Both the position numbers and the translations under genes were made by a program. Under the pieces are notes generated by a model. The model saw only the letters and a list, made by a program, of their open reading frames with translations, did not search any database and had not been told where the DNA came from. Of a stretch of DNA of 10,486 nucleotides, positions 1 to 8,780 are shown piece after piece. The stretch is from Trachelipus rathkii (Eukaryota > Arthropoda > Malacostraca > Isopoda > Trachelipodidae). The stretch covers positions 22,501-32,986 of the forward strand of contig JABUQX010022075.1 in NCBI GenBank assembly GCA_015478945.1. Reading direction: 5' to 3'. Position 1 is the first letter of the stretch. Each line of letters begins with the position of its first letter.

Positions 1-55
<55 letters not shown>

Positions 56-156
56 AAAATTATTATTATTATTATTTATTATTATATTATTATTATATTA
101 TTATTATTATTATTATATTAAAAATTATTATTATTATATTATTAAATATATTATTA

Positions 157-204
<48 letters not shown>

Positions 205-209
205 TAAAA

Positions 210-299
<90 letters not shown>

Positions 300-340
300 T
301 ATTATTATTATTATTTATTATTATTAATTATTATTATTAT
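1..340. repeat. (ATT)n imperfect microsatellite
   Basis: Almost pure TAT/ATT triplets with occasional single-base slips (AATAAAATT, TATATTA, TTTAAAAA) that break the phase. It begins at the window edge, so its true length is unknown. It ends sharply at position 340, where non-repetitive sequence begins. Confidence 0.97.
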
Positions 341-414
341 CTTGGACATAACTACGGAGTGGTGGCAGTTGCAAATATGAAATTCTTTTCACCCATTTGC
401 ATTGTTCAAGGTTG

Positions 415-1920
415 TTAGGGAAACTTCCTCTTTACTTTGAATCTCCAAGTGATCCTATCATGAGTCAGTTTCTTACCTTCATCTATACTAATTTATTTGT
501 TATTAATAGCTCTTTGACTTCATTCTAAGCCTCCTCCACTTGGTTTGCACCTCCCTCAGCTACTAATAACTTCAAACATTAAAAACTTTCTTAGCCAATC
601 TCTCATCATTCATTCTAAGCACGTGTCCACACCATCTCAATACCTCTTGATTTGCTTTTTCCAGCAGACATCTCTCATCGCAGAACCCTTTTCTTATCCT
701 TACATTTCTAATCTTATCTCTTCTTTCTACCCTACCCTTTCGTAAGTCTTTCATTTCCAAAACTTTAATCCTTTTCTTCATCTTAGAATTTAATGTTCAC
801 GTCTCACTTCCATAAAAGACAGTTAGTAATATACACCCGAACAAATTTATTTTACTTTCCTAGATAAATTTAAATCTTTCCATATTTTTCTAAGACTATT
901 TAACATTCTTAAATCCTCCGCAACCTCATGATCAATTTCTACTTTCATTCCAACGAAGCTCCAATATTCATCCCTGAGTCCCTCAAGACTGTAGTTTCTG
1001 TTAGACTTTCCCCATTCACCTTCACGATATCCAACCCAGATTGAAAATCATCTCCTTTTGGTGTTGTACTAGTTTTCATACTTTTAGCAGAATTAATTTT
1101 TAGTCCTTTACCTATCTATGCACTCTCCTTCAAAGTCAGACACCAAATCACCCAATTTCTTTTTAGAATCCACCACCAATAAAGTATTATCAGCAAATAA
1201 TAGAATGCCTATGTTTCCATTATTCTCATTTGGATACATATCATCTCATATTTCAATTGTATCTATATCCCTAACTATATTGTCTATAAAGATATTAAAC
1301 ATCCATGGAGACTTAGCACACCCCTTTCTAAGTCCAACTCCTACTTTAAACAATTTTCCTTCTTTCCTCCTGATACTAGCGCATGATTTACTGTTCTAAT
1401 AAAACTCCTTAATATAGCATTTAGCAACAATCCATTAATTCTATAATCTTTAATTTCTCTCCTCAATTTTTCTTTTTGAACTATCACAAATCTTTTCTAA
1501 AATCAAGGAAGAAAACAAAAACGCCTTTCTTCCATCCTGAATATTTCTCAGTCAATTCTCAGTCAGTATTTTCAAGGTAAACACCTGACCCACACACCCT
1601 CTACTATCACTAAAACCACATAGCTCCTCACCAATATGAATATCGGTTTAACTCTTAACCTTTTCGATTAATATTCGTCCATATACTTTACCTACCACAC
1701 TTAGTAAACTTATTCCTCTGTAGTTTAAGCGCTCCTTTTTGCCATCTTTATAGATTGGAACAAGAAATGAGTCTTCTCATTCTTGTGGGACCTCGCATCT
1801 TTCCCAGCAAACATTAAATAATCTTATCAGCCATTACACAACACAATTGCCACCATTTTCAAGCATTTATAATTGTATTAAATCCAAACCCTAAAACTCT
1901 CCTCCTTATATACTTCTATG
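415..1920 (-). pseudogene. Degraded LINE (non-LTR retrotransposon) reverse transcriptase, 5'-truncated
   Basis: Reading the minus strand recovers, in the right order, the landmarks of a non-LTR retrotransposon RT. At about 1702-1770 is a palm-domain block containing PIYKDGKKERLNYRGISLL and then VVGKVYGR. At about 1580-1630 is GEELCGF followed by SRGCVGQVF. At about 1275-1315 is SPWMFNIFIDNIV. At about 1186-1206 is ILLFADNTLL, the metal-binding motif with Asn in place of the second Asp of FADD. At about 775-822 is FYGSET, a stop, then TLNSKMKKR. At about 575-645 is VLRWCGHVLRMNDERLAKKV, typical of the C-terminal part of RTE-like elements in arthropods. At about 418-480 is KKLTHDRITWRFKVKRKF, ending at a stop at 415-417. 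Several in-frame stops (some look like TGG to TGA) and frame changes, densest between about 1315 and 1560, show it is dead. The endonuclease domain is not visible; the upstream side ends in an (AT)n tract at 1924. In the intact family the enzyme copies element RNA into DNA at a nicked target. The RTE-like clade assignment is inference; LINE RT identity is secure. Confidence 0.93.

Positions 1921-1923
<3 letters not shown>

Positions 1924-1974
<51 letters not shown>
1924..1974. repeat. (AT)n microsatellite
   Basis: Uninterrupted TA dinucleotides for about 51 bp, abutting the truncated 5' side of the LINE fossil. Confidence 0.97.
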
Positions 1975-1976
<2 letters not shown>

Positions 1977-2024
1977 TCTCACCACCCACACCTATACCAT
2001 GCTCCTCTCCCTCTTTCCTTTACC

Positions 2025-2047
2025 ATATATATATATATATTAACCTA

Positions 2048-2101
<54 letters not shown>
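2025..2101. repeat. Two (AT)n tracts split by a short interruption
   Basis: A 17-bp AT run and a roughly 52-bp AT run are separated by AACCTAGC. The 50 bp before it (1975-2024) is pyrimidine-rich unique sequence in which I recognise nothing. Confidence 0.95.
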
Positions 2102-2103
<2 letters not shown>

Positions 2104-2284
2104 AGCTTAGACGTTGTCTTGGATGGTCGCAGAAAATTTAGAGGGATGGAGAAGAAAACAGAAGAGGAGCAACAAGGAATGAGGAGAAGCAGCGGAGGTC
2201 TGAAGAAATGATATTAACACCTGGTTGGAAGAAATGATTTGCTGGGAGAAGATATTGTAAAGAAGAAAGAACTTGCAATTGGAA
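2102..2284. other. Purine-rich unique sequence
   Basis: The plus strand is strongly purine-biased (AGAAGAAAACAGAAGAGGAG and similar). There is no long open frame, no recognisable domain and no clear repeat structure. It separates the AT tracts from the inverted-repeat element that starts at 2285. Confidence 0.5.
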
Positions 2285-2520
2285 TAAATACATTTGAAGG
2301 CAGATGAAAAATTTGAAAATTAATATTTTTGTATTTGGTATTTATTTTCGATGAAAAAATACTTTTTTGCTTTTTAACAATAATAATTAAGATCTAACAA
2401 AATTTTAAATCAACTGTTGTGAAGCAACAAAATGGCTCATCGTAATTCTTTTGGAAATGAAATTAATTTCAAATATTTTATACACTGCAAAAAGTAGGCT
2501 TTTACCTTCAAATGTATTTA
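2285..2520. mobile_element. Candidate MITE-like element with 16-bp inverted ends
   Basis: TAAATACATTTGAAGG at 2285-2300 is the exact reverse complement of CCTTCAAATGTATTTA at 2505-2520, bracketing 204 bp with no coding capacity. Both ends carry TA in direct orientation, as expected for a TA target duplication with 14-bp terminal inverted repeats starting AATACATT; that would fit a Tc1/mariner-type MITE. The interior is AT-rich and holds the perfect palindrome TGAAATTAATTTCA at 2458-2471. No transposase is present, as is normal for MITEs. The inverted repeat is seen directly; mobile-element status is inference from a single copy, and chance in AT-rich DNA is unlikely but not excluded. Confidence 0.5.
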
Positions 2521-2576
2521 CAGAAGAACTGGAATTTGGATGACAACGTCTTCGCCATTACCCATTGAAGAGGGTC

Positions 2577-2866
2577 TCTTATAATAGTGATAGTGATGAT
2601 GATAACAATAATGATAATATTAATAATAATATAGTGATGATGATGGTGTTAATGATAATATGGTAATAATGATAATAATAGTGTTAATGTTAATAATAGT
2701 AATGATAATGATAGTGGCAGTGATAGTAATGATAGTAATGATGATGATATTAATGATAGTGATGATAAAGAAATTGGTAATAATGATAATAATAATAATG
2801 GCTGTGATAATAATAATAGTGATGGTAATAGTGGCAGTATTAATGTTAATGACAGTAATATTAATA
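2577..2866. repeat. Compound triplet repeat (GAT/AAT/AGT mix)
   Basis: A long array of RAT-type triplets (GATGATGATAAC, AATAATGATAAT, AGTGATGGTAAT) with irregular order and occasional GTT or GGC. The triplet period keeps one frame open (2660-2875) that would encode only Met/Ile/Val, which is a repeat artefact and not a protein. Confidence 0.9.
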
Positions 2867-2998
<132 letters not shown>

Positions 2999-3043
2999 TT
3001 TTTTTTTAATTTTTTATGTATTTCATATTTATTTATTAAAAAG

Positions 3044-3113
3044 CGCCCGATAGCTCAGTGTTAGAGCACTCGCCGAACCAAGCGAGGGTCCCAGGTTCGC
3101 AACTGGTCGGGTG
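3044..3113 (+). other. tRNA-like head of the SINE (cloverleaf)
   Basis: Acceptor stem: CGCCCGA (3044-3050) pairs with TCGGGTG (3107-3113), with one G-T wobble. D stem: GCTC (3053-3056) with GAGC (3064-3067). Anticodon stem: CTCGC (3069-3073) with GCGAG (3082-3086), enclosing an 8-nt loop. T stem: CCAG with CTGG around TTCGCAA, with a G-A mismatch at the loop-closing position. All four stems are present in correct order and spacing, so tRNA ancestry is clear, but the parent isoacceptor cannot be assigned from the irregular anticodon loop. Confidence 0.85.
3051..3104 (+). promoter_or_regulatory. RNA polymerase III internal promoter (A and B boxes) of the SINE
   Basis: The A box TAGCTCAGTGTT starts at 3051. 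The B box GGTTCGCAACT at 3094-3104 differs from the consensus GGTTCGANTCC at two positions. In tRNA-derived SINEs these boxes bind TFIIIC and drive transcription from the element's own 5' end. Present activity is unknown. Confidence 0.7.
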
Positions 3114-3226
3114 GGAGAATGTGAGCTATTCTCTCCTTGGGCTTGGCTCCGTCCTGCTCGGACGTTAAATGAGTACACCTCCTTCTTGATTAGGGCTCTG
3201 CCCGTGAGTGATGGTGTTTATCTCTG

Positions 3227-3236
<10 letters not shown>

Positions 3237-3322
<86 letters not shown>
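3237..3322. repeat. (AT)n microsatellite at the SINE 3' tail
   Basis: About 86 bp of pure AT beginning exactly where the SINE A-tail ends, which suggests that the tail seeded the microsatellite. It ends at CGGTATATATATGTGCGTGTATG. Confidence 0.96.
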
Positions 3323-3323
<1 letters not shown>

Positions 3324-3330
3324 GGTATAT

Positions 3331-3567
3331 ATATGTGCGTGTATGCACAGCGAGATACATAGTGAGGGTCCGCCGTGGTCCCGTGAAACTCTAGGGTGGG
3401 ATTTTCTGACTCAAACAGTTGTCACTTACAAGTGATAAAGGGGGCACGAGTAGGGTAGGGCTTAACTTTCGACTTTCCGTCATATTCTTCTACTACTTTT
3501 CTGTTGTTTCAGTGCGCAGAACGCACCTTACTCTTACAAATACTCTTGGGAGAGAGATTGGGTGATG
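3331..3567. other. Unique intervening sequence, no gene recognised
   Basis: About 240 bp of mixed-composition DNA between AT arrays. It contains a small perfect hairpin, GTGCG-CAGAA-CGCAC (3512-3526), preceded by a pyrimidine-rich tract ending in TTTCAG that resembles a 3' splice site. No open frame with family resemblance follows, and I assign no function. Confidence 0.4.
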
Positions 3568-4618
<1,051 letters not shown>

Positions 4619-4705
<87 letters not shown>

Positions 4706-4758
4706 AAAATCTTATATATCTTCACTACTCTTATATATATATATCTATATAGTATGTA
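4619..4758. repeat. (AT)n microsatellite with degenerate edge
   Basis: About 73 bp of pure AT from 4619, followed by imperfect TATATAT words separated by ATAAAAATCT, CTTCACTACTC and CTATATAG up to about 4758. Confidence 0.95.
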
Positions 4759-4759
4759 T

Positions 4760-5699
4760 ATACATAAATGCTTTTATATAGATACACAAGGGTTTGGGTA
4801 ATGTAAGTAACTTTTGGGAGAATATATTTTCTTGCTTTGGGCAAAAGATGCACTCTAACTTTCACTCTATTCTTTCGTATCCATTTATAATCTCAACTGC
4901 TTGGCCCGGCTCTAGCAAGACGAATGAAGTAGCTTCACTAAGATTTTGTGAGCTAACCTCGATATTTCCTATCGTGAGGGAACGGAGAATGCAAGGGGGA
5001 GTTTTGTTATGCATAGCTAACACGATCTATTTTGTACCTAGAACGTTCGGGAACGACTTATTTTGATTTTGTACGAAGCTAACAAAACAAGGTTATCGTC
5101 TTGTGAAAGAGTTTTAAGTCTTAGTGGAAGAGGCTTTTAAGGGCATATATGCATTCTGTATGCAGTTTCTAGGCGAGGCTTGTTTGTTCAAATGAAAATG
5201 TTTTCTTGTATGAGTCAGAATTGAAATCGTGAGAACAGAGGAAAGAATGTGGTCTGTTGGAACTTGTAAAGGTTTTATAAACATATTGCCACACCATGTT
5301 GATTTTAAATATTGTTTTGTATTCAAAACTGAATTCCGATAAAGGACCCCCCTTTAAGAAAGGAATCTTTATCTGAAAGATTTGAATGAATCAACATGGG
5401 TGTGCATTCTGTCCAAGGAAGAACACATACCTAGCATCCATCGAGATGGTAGTACTCGCATCTCCAGGATGAAGAACATGGTTAAGTTTACAAATTCTGG
5501 AACATGAAGAAGATTTACTGTCCAGAAAGGTTACATGCTAAACTCTGATAGAAAAAAAAAACAAAGGTAGGAAAACAAGGTAAGTTTGGTGTCTGGTGTA
5601 TGGGGTTTACAGGCGGTTAATTTCTAGGCTTGCCCCCAACATGAGAACGTATACCAATGGTGCATGGTAGTCCTAAACTATTGATTTATTTTTTAAAAT
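4760..5699. other. Unique sequence, no gene supported
   Basis: The GC content is higher than in the neighbouring arrays. It contains two modest open frames, 4794-5066 plus and 5114-5326 minus. Neither shows a recognisable domain, codon-like periodicity that I can detect, or an obvious exon structure. An isolated donor-like CAAG/GTAAGT lies at about 5576-5585. A short nested inverted repeat is present: GATAAAG (5338-5344) with CTTTATC (5367-5373), enclosing CCTTT/AAAGG. An exon of an unknown gene cannot be excluded, but nothing here demonstrates one. Confidence 0.35.
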
Positions 5700-6724
5700 T
5701 CTTTCGATTTTCCAGGAAGTATTAGTTTTAAAACGCTTTTGTTTTCCTTTTTTTTTTTTTTTTAAATTAAAAATAAAAAAAACGCTGAAACTGTTTCTAC
5801 TAGAGGCGGTTTTAATTGTTGCTTTATGTTGCTTTAACCTATTTAAAATTAATCATGCAAATTAAAGCAAATGTTAGTAATGTTAAATATCGCGAAATGA
5901 TACCAACTAAAGAAAAAAGATCATTACTTAATAAAAAAGGTTAGTTTTCTAATAATTAAATGGTCGCCAGATCAATCAAATGATCAGATAAAACTTTAAG
6001 ATTAATTAAAACAAAGCGGTAAACATTAAAGTTAATGGTTCGTTAAAACGAAGCAATTACTGACTTAATTTTTAGCTAGTTTATAGCAAATGCTATCAAA
6101 TTACAAAGCTAGATATATTTTTTCTAAAAGTATTAAAAAAATAAGTCTAAATTAAAGCTAAATTGTTAAAATTAATGAAGCTAAACATTTGTTAGTTGCT
6201 TATTTTAAAATGTTAGAGATTAGTATTAAATGAAGCTAAGCTTGTTTTCTTATTTTTTTTTCTTTATAAAAAAGTTTTTACTTTTTCTATTCAACATATT
6301 TTTTATTTTAAAAATTGGTTGTTCCCCCCTACGGAGTGAAACGTATTTATGCAGTATATATAAAAAAAAATAAGCGCAATTATGACTATGAAACTTTTCT
6401 TAATTATAAAAATTGCTTTATTTTGGATAAAATATTATTTTAAAATATTATTATACAAAACGTATTTCCAAATCTGGAAAGATTCTTATATAAAAAAAAC
6501 GTGTTCATCGGAACGTCTTTGAAAGCTACTCTACTTTGAATTGAAAATAGATACTTTCTCTAATCTAAAAGAGCAAAAAAAAAAAGTAAAAATCAAAAAA
6601 ATGTTATCATCAAAATCTGTTCACTGGACATCTTTTAAATCAACGCTGTAGGAAAATAACGGTATAAATTCCTTATCTATCTGCTTTAGGAGAGGGCTGT
6701 CTCAATCGTTTGAGTCTCCTTGTA
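5700..6724. other. AT-rich DNA with degenerate repeated words
   Basis: Very AT-rich. A T16 run (5748-5763) followed by an A-rich stretch lies between two AAAACGCT direct repeats (5730-5737, 5779-5786). From about 5850 to 6250 related words such as AAATTAAAGC, AAGCTAA and GTTAAA recur irregularly, suggesting old, decayed repeats. TGTTGCTTTA/TGTTGCTTTA is doubled at about 5818-5838. A bulged hairpin sits at 6688-6720. No coding sequence is visible. Confidence 0.4.
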
Positions 6725-6847
6725 CGAAATTTATGAAATAAACTGTTATTTAAAACCTTTGTTTTAAAATTTATATTAATAAATTAAAAGAATGGAACAA
6801 CTAATTATAAAAACATAGTAAACAACGTTATGGTACGCAACGTAATC

Positions 6848-7007
6848 AACGACTGGCTTGGTTACTTTTAGGGATTCTCAGGAGAAACACAGGGGAAAAC
6901 ATCATCCCAAAAACTGGTAACTTCCTTTAAAAGGACCTAACTTTCAAGCAACTTCGTCTTAACATCAGACATGATGAGATGAAATAACTTAAGTCTTTTC
7001 CGTATTA
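6848..7007 (+). repeat. Repeat element copy A
   Basis: Aligns by eye to copy B through GGTTACTTT, AGGATTCT, ACAGGGGAAAAC, ACTGGTAA, TTAAAAGGACCTAAC, TAACATCA and AAGTCTTTT, in the same order and with near-equal spacing. Its upstream lead (6750-6847), including ATTAATAAATTAAAAGAATG and ACAACTA, is shared with copy D. Copy B begins immediately at its end, a head-to-tail junction with a 158-bp period. Confidence 0.75.
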
Positions 7008-7229
7008 AGACCGGCTCGGTTACTTTAAGGATTCTAAGAAAAAATACAGGGGAAAACTTTCGGCCCAAACTGGTAATTTCCCTTAAAAGGACCTAACCTT
7101 AGAGCACTGTTATGTAACATCAAACATAATAAGATGTATTACGTAAGTCTTTTTACGAAGAATTGTACTCAACAGAACTATGATTTACTTTTAGCTATCG
7201 TTTCCCCTTTCAATTTAATAATAAAAAAA
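7008..7229 (+). repeat. Repeat element copy B
   Basis: Begins AGACCGGCTCGGTTAC and contains CCTTAAAAGGACCTAAC at about 7081. It continues past the end of copy A into ACTATGATTTA, TTTTAGCTATC and CTTTCAATTTAATAATA, all of which recur in copy D. It is the most complete copy, followed by a perfect CCGCT-CGA-AGCGG hairpin at 7240-7252. Confidence 0.75.
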
Positions 7230-7354
7230 ACGATAAATGCCGCTCGAAGCGGGCTTCCTGTTGCTTTCGACAATTTCGAAATAAATTTTAAACCTTTGTT
7301 TAAAAGCTGACTGAAAATCATATTAAACATGGGTATACGCATCCTGAACATCCA

Positions 7355-7516
7355 GAGACCTGCTTGATTGTTTCAAGGTTTTTAAGGGGAAAGGCCCAAC
7401 TAGTAACTTCCCTTAAAAGGACCTGATCATCAGAGCGTCGTTAGGTAACACCTGTCTAATGAGATGAACTAACTTAAGTCTCTTTTACGGAGGACTACGC
7501 TTACCATCCTATGATT

Positions 7517-7518
<2 letters not shown>
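7355..7518 (+). repeat. Repeat element copy C, interrupted by an AT tract
   Basis: Shares AAGGGGAAAGGCCCAAC, CCTTAAAAGGACCT at about 7411, TAATGAGATGAA and TAACTTAAGTCTCTTTTACG with the other copies. It breaks off at CCTATGATTTA, exactly where (AT)n begins at 7519, so the AT array has expanded inside or truncated this copy. Confidence 0.7.

Positions 7519-7596
<78 letters not shown>
7519..7596. repeat. (AT)n microsatellite
   Basis: About 77 bp of pure AT at the broken 3' edge of repeat copy C. Confidence 0.96.
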
Positions 7597-7600
<4 letters not shown>

Positions 7601-7612
7601 TCTTTCTGCCTA

Positions 7613-7652
7613 CTGCTGCTGCTGCTTATAACATATATATATATATATATAT
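7613..7652. repeat. (CTG)4 followed by (AT)10
   Basis: A short CTG run at 7613-7625 and a 21-bp AT tract at 7632-7652, separated by TATAAC. The CTG run is too short to be remarkable. Confidence 0.9.
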
Positions 7653-7656
7653 GGCT

Positions 7657-7760
7657 AAAAATTCGTGGCTTTCCACTCTCAACCTATCTTTCTTGTCACT
7701 TTCAACAAGGTGCTTTGAGGAAGGTGGCACTGTTGCCTGGCTTACTTTAAAGCGTTATTT
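7657..7760 (+). repeat. GTGGCTTTC module, copy 1
   Basis: Starts AAAATTCGTGGCTTTCCAC and contains GGCACTGTTGCCT at 7726-7738 and CTTACTTTAAAGCG just after. The same words recur, in the same order, in the two later copies. The following sequence to 7863 is AT-rich and unassigned. Confidence 0.6.
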
Positions 7761-7863
7761 TCCTCTCTATTAAAACTTAAAACCGAAAATGATCAACGGA
7801 CAACTCTGTCGGCTGAAAATTGGTTCAAAATGAGCAAACTTTATTGCTTAAAAAAAAATGCTT

Positions 7864-7950
7864 AAAGAAATTTGTGGCTTTCCACTTAAACTGTTCGTCG
7901 TTCTGGGCCGAGCTTCTTACTTTCAAGCACGGTTATCCAGATATGTGTTC

Positions 7951-7957
<7 letters not shown>
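7864..7957 (+). repeat. GTGGCTTTC module, copy 2
   Basis: Starts AAATTTGTGGCTTTCCACTT and has CTTACTTTCAAGCA at about 7916-7929. It is shorter than copy 1, lacks a clear CACTGTTGCCT word, and is cut off by a (CA)4/(AT)n microsatellite. Confidence 0.6.

Positions 7958-8043
<86 letters not shown>
7958..8043. repeat. (AT)n microsatellite
   Basis: About 86 bp of pure AT preceded by CACACACA. It terminates module copy 2. Confidence 0.96.
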
Positions 8044-8046
<3 letters not shown>

Positions 8047-8230
8047 ATTCCTCCTCAATAGTATTTGTCCTTTAATTGTATACATTGCCACTGGGCATTC
8101 ACTTCCATAATTCGCGCACACATACATAAAACCTTTATTCTAGGACCGATATTAATAAATTAAAAAGAATGAAACAACTAGCCAATTAAAATATAGTAAC
8201 CACGTCATGTCACACATCTTACAACTCAAA

Positions 8231-8446
8231 AGACCGGCTCGTTACGTTAGGGGTTCTTTATTATAGAGAAAATCACAGGGGATAACTTTCCGCCCACTGG
8301 TAATTTTTCGTAAAAGTACCTAACCTAGAGGCTCTGTTATATAACATCGGACACATGAAATAACTTTAGTCTTTTTAAAGAAAATTGCACATAACCAAAA
8401 CTATATTCCAATTTCAGCTATCTCCTCTTTCAACTTAATAATACAT
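8231..8446 (+). repeat. Repeat element copy D
   Basis: Begins AGACCGGCTCGTTAC and contains CACAGGGGATAACTTTC, ACTGGTAATTTT, ACCTAACCTAGAGGCTCTGTTAT, TTTAGTCTTTTTAAAG and a 3' part matching copy B (CAGCTATC, CTTTCAACTTAATAATA). Its lead at 8127-8230 matches that of copy A. The GTGGCTTTC module begins directly after it. Confidence 0.75.
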
Positions 8447-8449
8447 AAA

Positions 8450-8710
8450 AGAAACCTGTGGCTTTCTACACAGACTCTCTAGGCTGTAGGCTCTGTCGCC
8501 TATATAATCTCAAGCACTGTTGCTTGTATACTCTTTGGCACTGTCGCCTTGCCTTTCTCACAATGTTCAATTGCTTCCTCTCTTACCGCTTCTTGCTGTC
8601 TCCTTCTTCGGGTCATCTTGACTTCTTTACCTTCCTTATCACTTCCTAAAACTATCTTATTCTCTAACTATCTTTGGTGCTACTTTAAAGCACTGTTGCC
8701 TATGTAATGG
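8450..8710 (+). repeat. GTGGCTTTC module, copy 3, with 13-bp motif array
   Basis: Starts GAAACCTGTGGCTTTCTAC directly after repeat copy D, carries the 24-bp tandem array, and ends near CTACTTTAAAGCACTGTTGCCT (8680-8701). An open frame at 8458-8649 runs through it because the 24-bp period is a multiple of three; its product resembles nothing I know. Confidence 0.6.
8489..8560 (+). repeat. 24-bp tandem repeat, three copies
   Basis: GGCTCTGTCGCCT at 8489, AGCACTGTTGCTT at 8513 and GGCACTGTCGCCT at 8537 are spaced by exactly 24 bp, each followed by an 11-bp pyrimidine-rich tail ending in TCTCA or TCTTT. Further instances of the 13-bp motif lie outside the array at 7726 and 8689. Confidence 0.7.
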
Positions 8711-8780
8711 GGTTCTGGACTGCACTGGTACTTTCACCTGCCAGAGCCCTCCTTCTGCTTTCAGATTTTCTTCTAAATCC

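Larger units (their letters stand above)
3043..3236 (+). mobile_element. tRNA-derived SINE
   Basis: The first 70 nt fold as a degenerate tRNA, and about 115 nt of tRNA-unrelated body follow (3114-3227), ending in TCTCTGT and an A-run at 3228-3236 that passes directly into (AT)n. This head, body and A-rich 3' tail is the standard architecture of a SINE transcribed by RNA polymerase III and mobilised by a partner LINE. The head is too imperfect for a working tRNA (8-nt anticodon loop, mismatch closing the T-loop). Flanking target-site duplications cannot be seen because the 3' side is microsatellite. I do not recognise the SINE family from the body, and whether the LINE fossil in this window was its partner cannot be told. 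Confidence 0.85.
6725..8710. repeat. Diverged higher-order repeat region (about three units)
   Basis: Three successive units start at about 6725, 7268 and 8110. Each opens with a word like AAACCTTTGTTTAAAA (6753, 7290, 8128; the third reads AAACCTTTATTC) and then carries one or two copies of a longer element (A+B, C, D, listed separately). Units two and three also carry the GTGGCTTTC module and the CACTGTTGCCT motif. Unit one is about 543 bp; unit two is longer, partly because of three AT tracts. The shared words keep the same order and orientation, which argues for tandem duplication followed by heavy divergence. I see no coding capacity and cannot name the family. Confidence 0.65.

Noticed and set aside
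1118..1399. 93-codon plus-strand frame
   Set aside because: It lies antisense to the LINE reverse transcriptase, whose motifs (SPWMFNIFIDN, LLFADN) are read on the minus strand over the same bases.
3043..3113. Functional tRNA gene
   Set aside because: The anticodon loop has 8 nt, the T-stem closing pair is mismatched, there is no T-run terminator just downstream, and a SINE-like body plus A-tail follows.
3111..3435. Open frames with long Tyr-Ile repeats; similar ones at 3631-4009, 4493-4801, 7820-8127 and 9549-10349
   Set aside because: Each is produced by (AT)n read in frame as TAT-ATA, with no stops possible inside the tract. The ends are unrelated unique sequence, and no domain is present.
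4794..5066. 90-codon plus-strand frame (and 5114-5326 minus) as a possible gene or exon
   Set aside because: No recognisable motif, no supporting splice sites at sensible positions and no neighbouring exon. The lengths are not unusual for chance frames in 1 kb of DNA at this composition.
5576..5585. Splice donor CAAG/GTAAGT and a pyrimidine tract with CAG near 3490-3511 as intron signals
   Set aside because: Isolated matches to short consensus sequences, with no adjoining coding frame to support an exon on either side.
6660..7080. Resemblance to mitochondrial 16S rRNA (GGCTGTCTCAATCG, GTTACTTTTAGGGAT words), as in a nuclear mitochondrial insertion
   Set aside because: Only scattered short words match what I recall of the gene, they are not in consistent order or spacing, and the GTTACTTT word belongs to the local repeat present in several copies.
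7008..8446. CRISPR array reading of the regularly recurring elements
   Set aside because: The copies are far too long and diverged, spacing is irregular (158, 348 and 875 bp), there are no unique spacers of constant length, and the context is eukaryotic.
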